Under the pieces are notes generated by a model, which saw only the letters and a list, made by a program, of their open reading frames with translations, searched no databases and was not told where the DNA came from. Below are positions 62,326 through 64,000 of a DNA stretch of 64,000 bases, piece after piece (position 1 is the first letter of the stretch; each line of letters begins with the position of its first letter). A program made the translations under genes and the position numbers. The DNA comes from Arthrobacter sp. NicSoilB4 (lineage in GTDB: Bacteria; Actinomycetota; Actinomycetes; Actinomycetales; Micrococcaceae), in contig NZ_AP024653.1 in the NCBI RefSeq assembly GCF_019977335.1, forward strand, positions 682,001-746,000, written 5' to 3'.

Positions 62326-63837
62326 ATGACCACCCTCACCACCACCAAAACCATCCACCACTTCATCAACGGCGCCGAAACCGCGGGCACCGGCACCCGC
62401 ACCCAGCCCGTCTACAACCCCGCCACCGGCGCCGTCACCGCAGAGCTGCGGCTGGCCAACCGGGCGGACCTGGACGCCACGGTCGCCGCCGCCCGCGCCG
62501 CCGCCGATTCCTGGGGCGACTTCTCCCTGGCCAAGCGCACCGCCGTGCTGTTCAAGTTTCGCGAACTCGTCGCGGCCCACGTTGACCAGCTCGCCGAGCT
62601 GATCACCGCCGAGCACGGCAAGGTCCTCTCCGACGCCAAGGGTGAAATCGGCCGCGGCCTGGAGGTCATCGAGTACGCCTGCGGCATCCCGACCCTGCTC
62701 AAGGGCGACTACTCGGACCAGGTCTCCACCGGCATCGACGTGTTCTCCTTCCGCGAGCCGCTCGGCGTCGTCGCCGGCATCACCCCGTTCAACTTCCCCG
62801 TGATGGTGCCGTTGTGGATGGCGCCGATGGCCATCGCCACAGGCAACGCCTTCATCCTCAAGCCCTCCGAACGGGACCCCTCCGCGTCGATGCTGCTGGC
62901 CAAGCTGTGGAAGGACGCGGGCCTGCCCGACGGTGTCTTCCAGGTCCTGCACGGCGACAAGGAGACCGTCGACGGCCTCCTGACGCACCCGGACGTGGAC
63001 GGCATCTCCTTCGTCGGCTCCACCCCGATCGCCAAGTACGTCCACGAGACCGCCACCGCCCACGGCAAGCGCGTCCAGGCCCTCGGCGGCGCCAAGAACC
63101 ACGCCATCGTCATGCCCGACGCCGACCTCGACAACGCGGCTGACCACCTCGCTGCCGCCGCCTTCGGCTCCGCCGGCGAGCGCTGCATGGCCATCTCGGT
63201 CGCCGTCGCCGTCGGTGACGCGGCCGACCTGCTGGTCAAGAAGGTCGAGGAACGCGCCCTCGCCGTCAAGGTCAACAACGGCACCGCGCCGGGCGCCGAG
63301 ATGGGACCCGTCATCACCCCGGCCTCGAAGGAGCGCATCGTCCGGATCGTCACCGAAGCCGAAACCGCGGGAGCGGCGATGGTGGTGGACGGCCGCGACC
63401 TCGTCGTCCCCGGCCACGAGGACGGCTTCTGGGTCGGCCCCACCGTCATCGACCACGTCAAGACCGAAATGACTGCCTACAGCGAGGAAATCTTCGGGCC
63501 GGTCCTCGTCGTGGTCCGGGTGGAGGACCTCGACGCCGGCATCGCCCTGATCAACTCCAACCCCTACGGCAACGGCACCGCCATCTTCACCTCCTCCGGC
63601 GCCAACGCCCGGAAGTTCCAGCGCTCCGTCACCGTGGGCATGATCGGCATCAACGTGCCGCTGCCCGTCCCGGTGGCGCACCACTCCTTCGGCGGCTGGA
63701 AGGCCTCGCTCTTCGGCGACAAGCACATCTACGGCCCGGAAGGCGTCTCCTTCTACACCCGCGGCAAGGTGGTCACGTCCCGCTGGCCGGAACCCACCCA
63801 CGCCTCGGGCGCCTCCTACAACTTCCCGTCCAACTAG
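62326..63837 (+). CDS. iolA: (Methyl)malonate-semialdehyde dehydrogenase, CoA-acylating
   Basis: The 503-residue aldehyde dehydrogenase has GITPFNFPVMVPLWMAP (residues 151-167) and the catalytic Cys287 in GSAGERCMAIS, the signature that marks the CoA-acylating MmsA/IolA branch (ERCMA). It converts malonate semialdehyde to acetyl-CoA at the end of the inositol pathway. The ATG at 62326 gives the standard N-terminus. A long inverted repeat follows before iolE. Confidence 0.94.
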   Translation: MTTLTTTKTIHHFINGAETAGTGTRTQPVYNPATGAVTAELRLANRADLDATVAAARAAADSWGDFSLAKRTAVLFKFRELVAAHVDQLAELITAEHGKVLSDAKGEIGRGLEVIEYACGIPTLLKGDYSDQVSTGIDVFSFREPLGVVAGITPFNFPVMVPLWMAPMAIATGNAFILKPSERDPSASMLLAKLWKDAGLPDGVFQVLHGDKETVDGLLTHPDVDGISFVGSTPIAKYVHETATAHGKRVQALGGAKNHAIVMPDADLDNAADHLAAAAFGSAGERCMAISVAVAVGDAADLLVKKVEERALAVKVNNGTAPGAEMGPVITPASKERIVRIVTEAETAGAAMVVDGRDLVVPGHEDGFWVGPTVIDHVKTEMTAYSEEIFGPVLVVVRVEDLDAGIALINSNPYGNGTAIFTSSGANARKFQRSVTVGMIGINVPLPVPVAHHSFGGWKASLFGDKHIYGPEGVSFYTRGKVVTSRWPEPTHASGASYNFPSN

Positions 63838-63864
63838 GCGACCCGACCAATCCCCGACAACCCC

Positions 63865-63926
63865 CATCGGCTGCTCCACAACCGCCGTTTTGAGCGTCCA
63901 GAACGGCACCTGTGGAGCAACCGATG
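63865..63926. repeat. Long inverted repeat between iolA and iolE
   Basis: Two 25-base arms (63865-63889 and 63902-63926) pair at 21 positions, with CATCGG, TGCTCCACA and GCCGTT conserved on both sides and a 12-base loop. It lies within an operon, between iolA and iolE, ending 13 bases before the iolE start. It could attenuate iolE expression or be a dispersed repeat. Confidence 0.75.
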
Positions 63927-63939
63927 AGAAGGAATGGAA

Positions 63940-64000
63940 ATGACTGAGAACAAGCTGATCATCGGCACCGCGCCGGACTCGTGGGGCGTCTGGTTCCCGG
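63940..64000 (+). CDS. iolE: Inosose dehydratase, N-terminal fragment
   Basis: The 20 codons before the window ends read MTENKLIIGTAPDSWGVWFP, the invariant start of inosose dehydratase (IolE), a TIM-barrel enzyme that removes water from scyllo-inosose. GAAGGA precedes the ATG. The position after iolC-aldolase-iolD-iolA fits the pathway. The rest lies outside the window. Confidence 0.9.
   Translation, partial: MTENKLIIGTAPDSWGVWFP

Overview
The window is ordinary high-GC actinobacterial chromosome, most like Arthrobacter/Pseudarthrobacter (Micrococcaceae). This is inferred from GC-rich codon use, frequent GTG/TTG starts, a bacterial XPB helicase with its helicase-associated partner, DUF3263, DUF3027 and WXG100 proteins, the actinobacterial form of SerC, CIRCE-controlled groEL and c-di-AMP riboswitches ahead of cell-wall hydrolases. 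I see no prophage, integrase, transposase, CRISPR array or rRNA. One tRNA (Arg, CCT) is present.

Layout. 1-8.6 kb: end of a FemAB-type gene, threonine/serine exporter, siderophore-interacting protein, uracil-DNA glycosylase, DUF3263 and LytR_C proteins, cold-shock protein, an orphan lipoprotein-type ABC binding protein, and groEL behind two tandem CIRCE operators. 8.7-21.6 kb: RNase HI/DUF4440 fusion, orphan WXG100 protein, OmpR-type two-component pair, XPB helicase operon, second cold-shock protein, DUF3027, MFS exporter, serC and a DtxR/IdeR regulator behind a candidate iron box. 21.7-24.2 kb: two c-di-AMP riboswitches driving an M23 peptidase and, through a 67-codon small ORF, an NlpC/P60 hydrolase. 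24.3-31.5 kb: HNH nuclease, a molybdenum-cofactor cluster (mobA, DUF6457, moeA, fdhD) and a GH38 alpha-mannosidase.

31.6-34.8 kb: an unfamiliar four-gene operon of one HTH regulator and three paralogous seven-TM proteins. 34.8-40.4 kb: a short orphan hairpin RNA candidate, ABC-F and ABC exporter genes, Nudix/DUF6314, tRNA-Arg and a DUF998 membrane protein. 40.8-44.2 kb: a STAS-like protein overlapping a GGDEF-EAL enzyme, then a 49-codon secreted peptide divergent from a leaderless TPR protein, which looks like a peptide-signal/receptor pair. 44.2-46.4 kb: two clusters of an 80-81-bp palindromic repeat flank a membrane protein and an inositol-monophosphatase-like gene. 46.4-57.5 kb: PcrA/UvrD helicase, glycosyltransferase, lipoprotein, sucCD, an ArsR/SRPBCC pair and two Tat-exported phosphatases. 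57.6-64.0 kb: a tautomerase and the inositol catabolic genes iolC, a Cgl0158-like aldolase, iolD, iolA and the start of iolE.

The strongest candidates for something undescribed are the peptide/TPR pair (42.8-44.2 kb) and the HTH plus three seven-TM operon (31.7-34.7 kb). Next come the paired riboswitches with their embedded small ORF and the 103-bp-periodic palindromic repeats.
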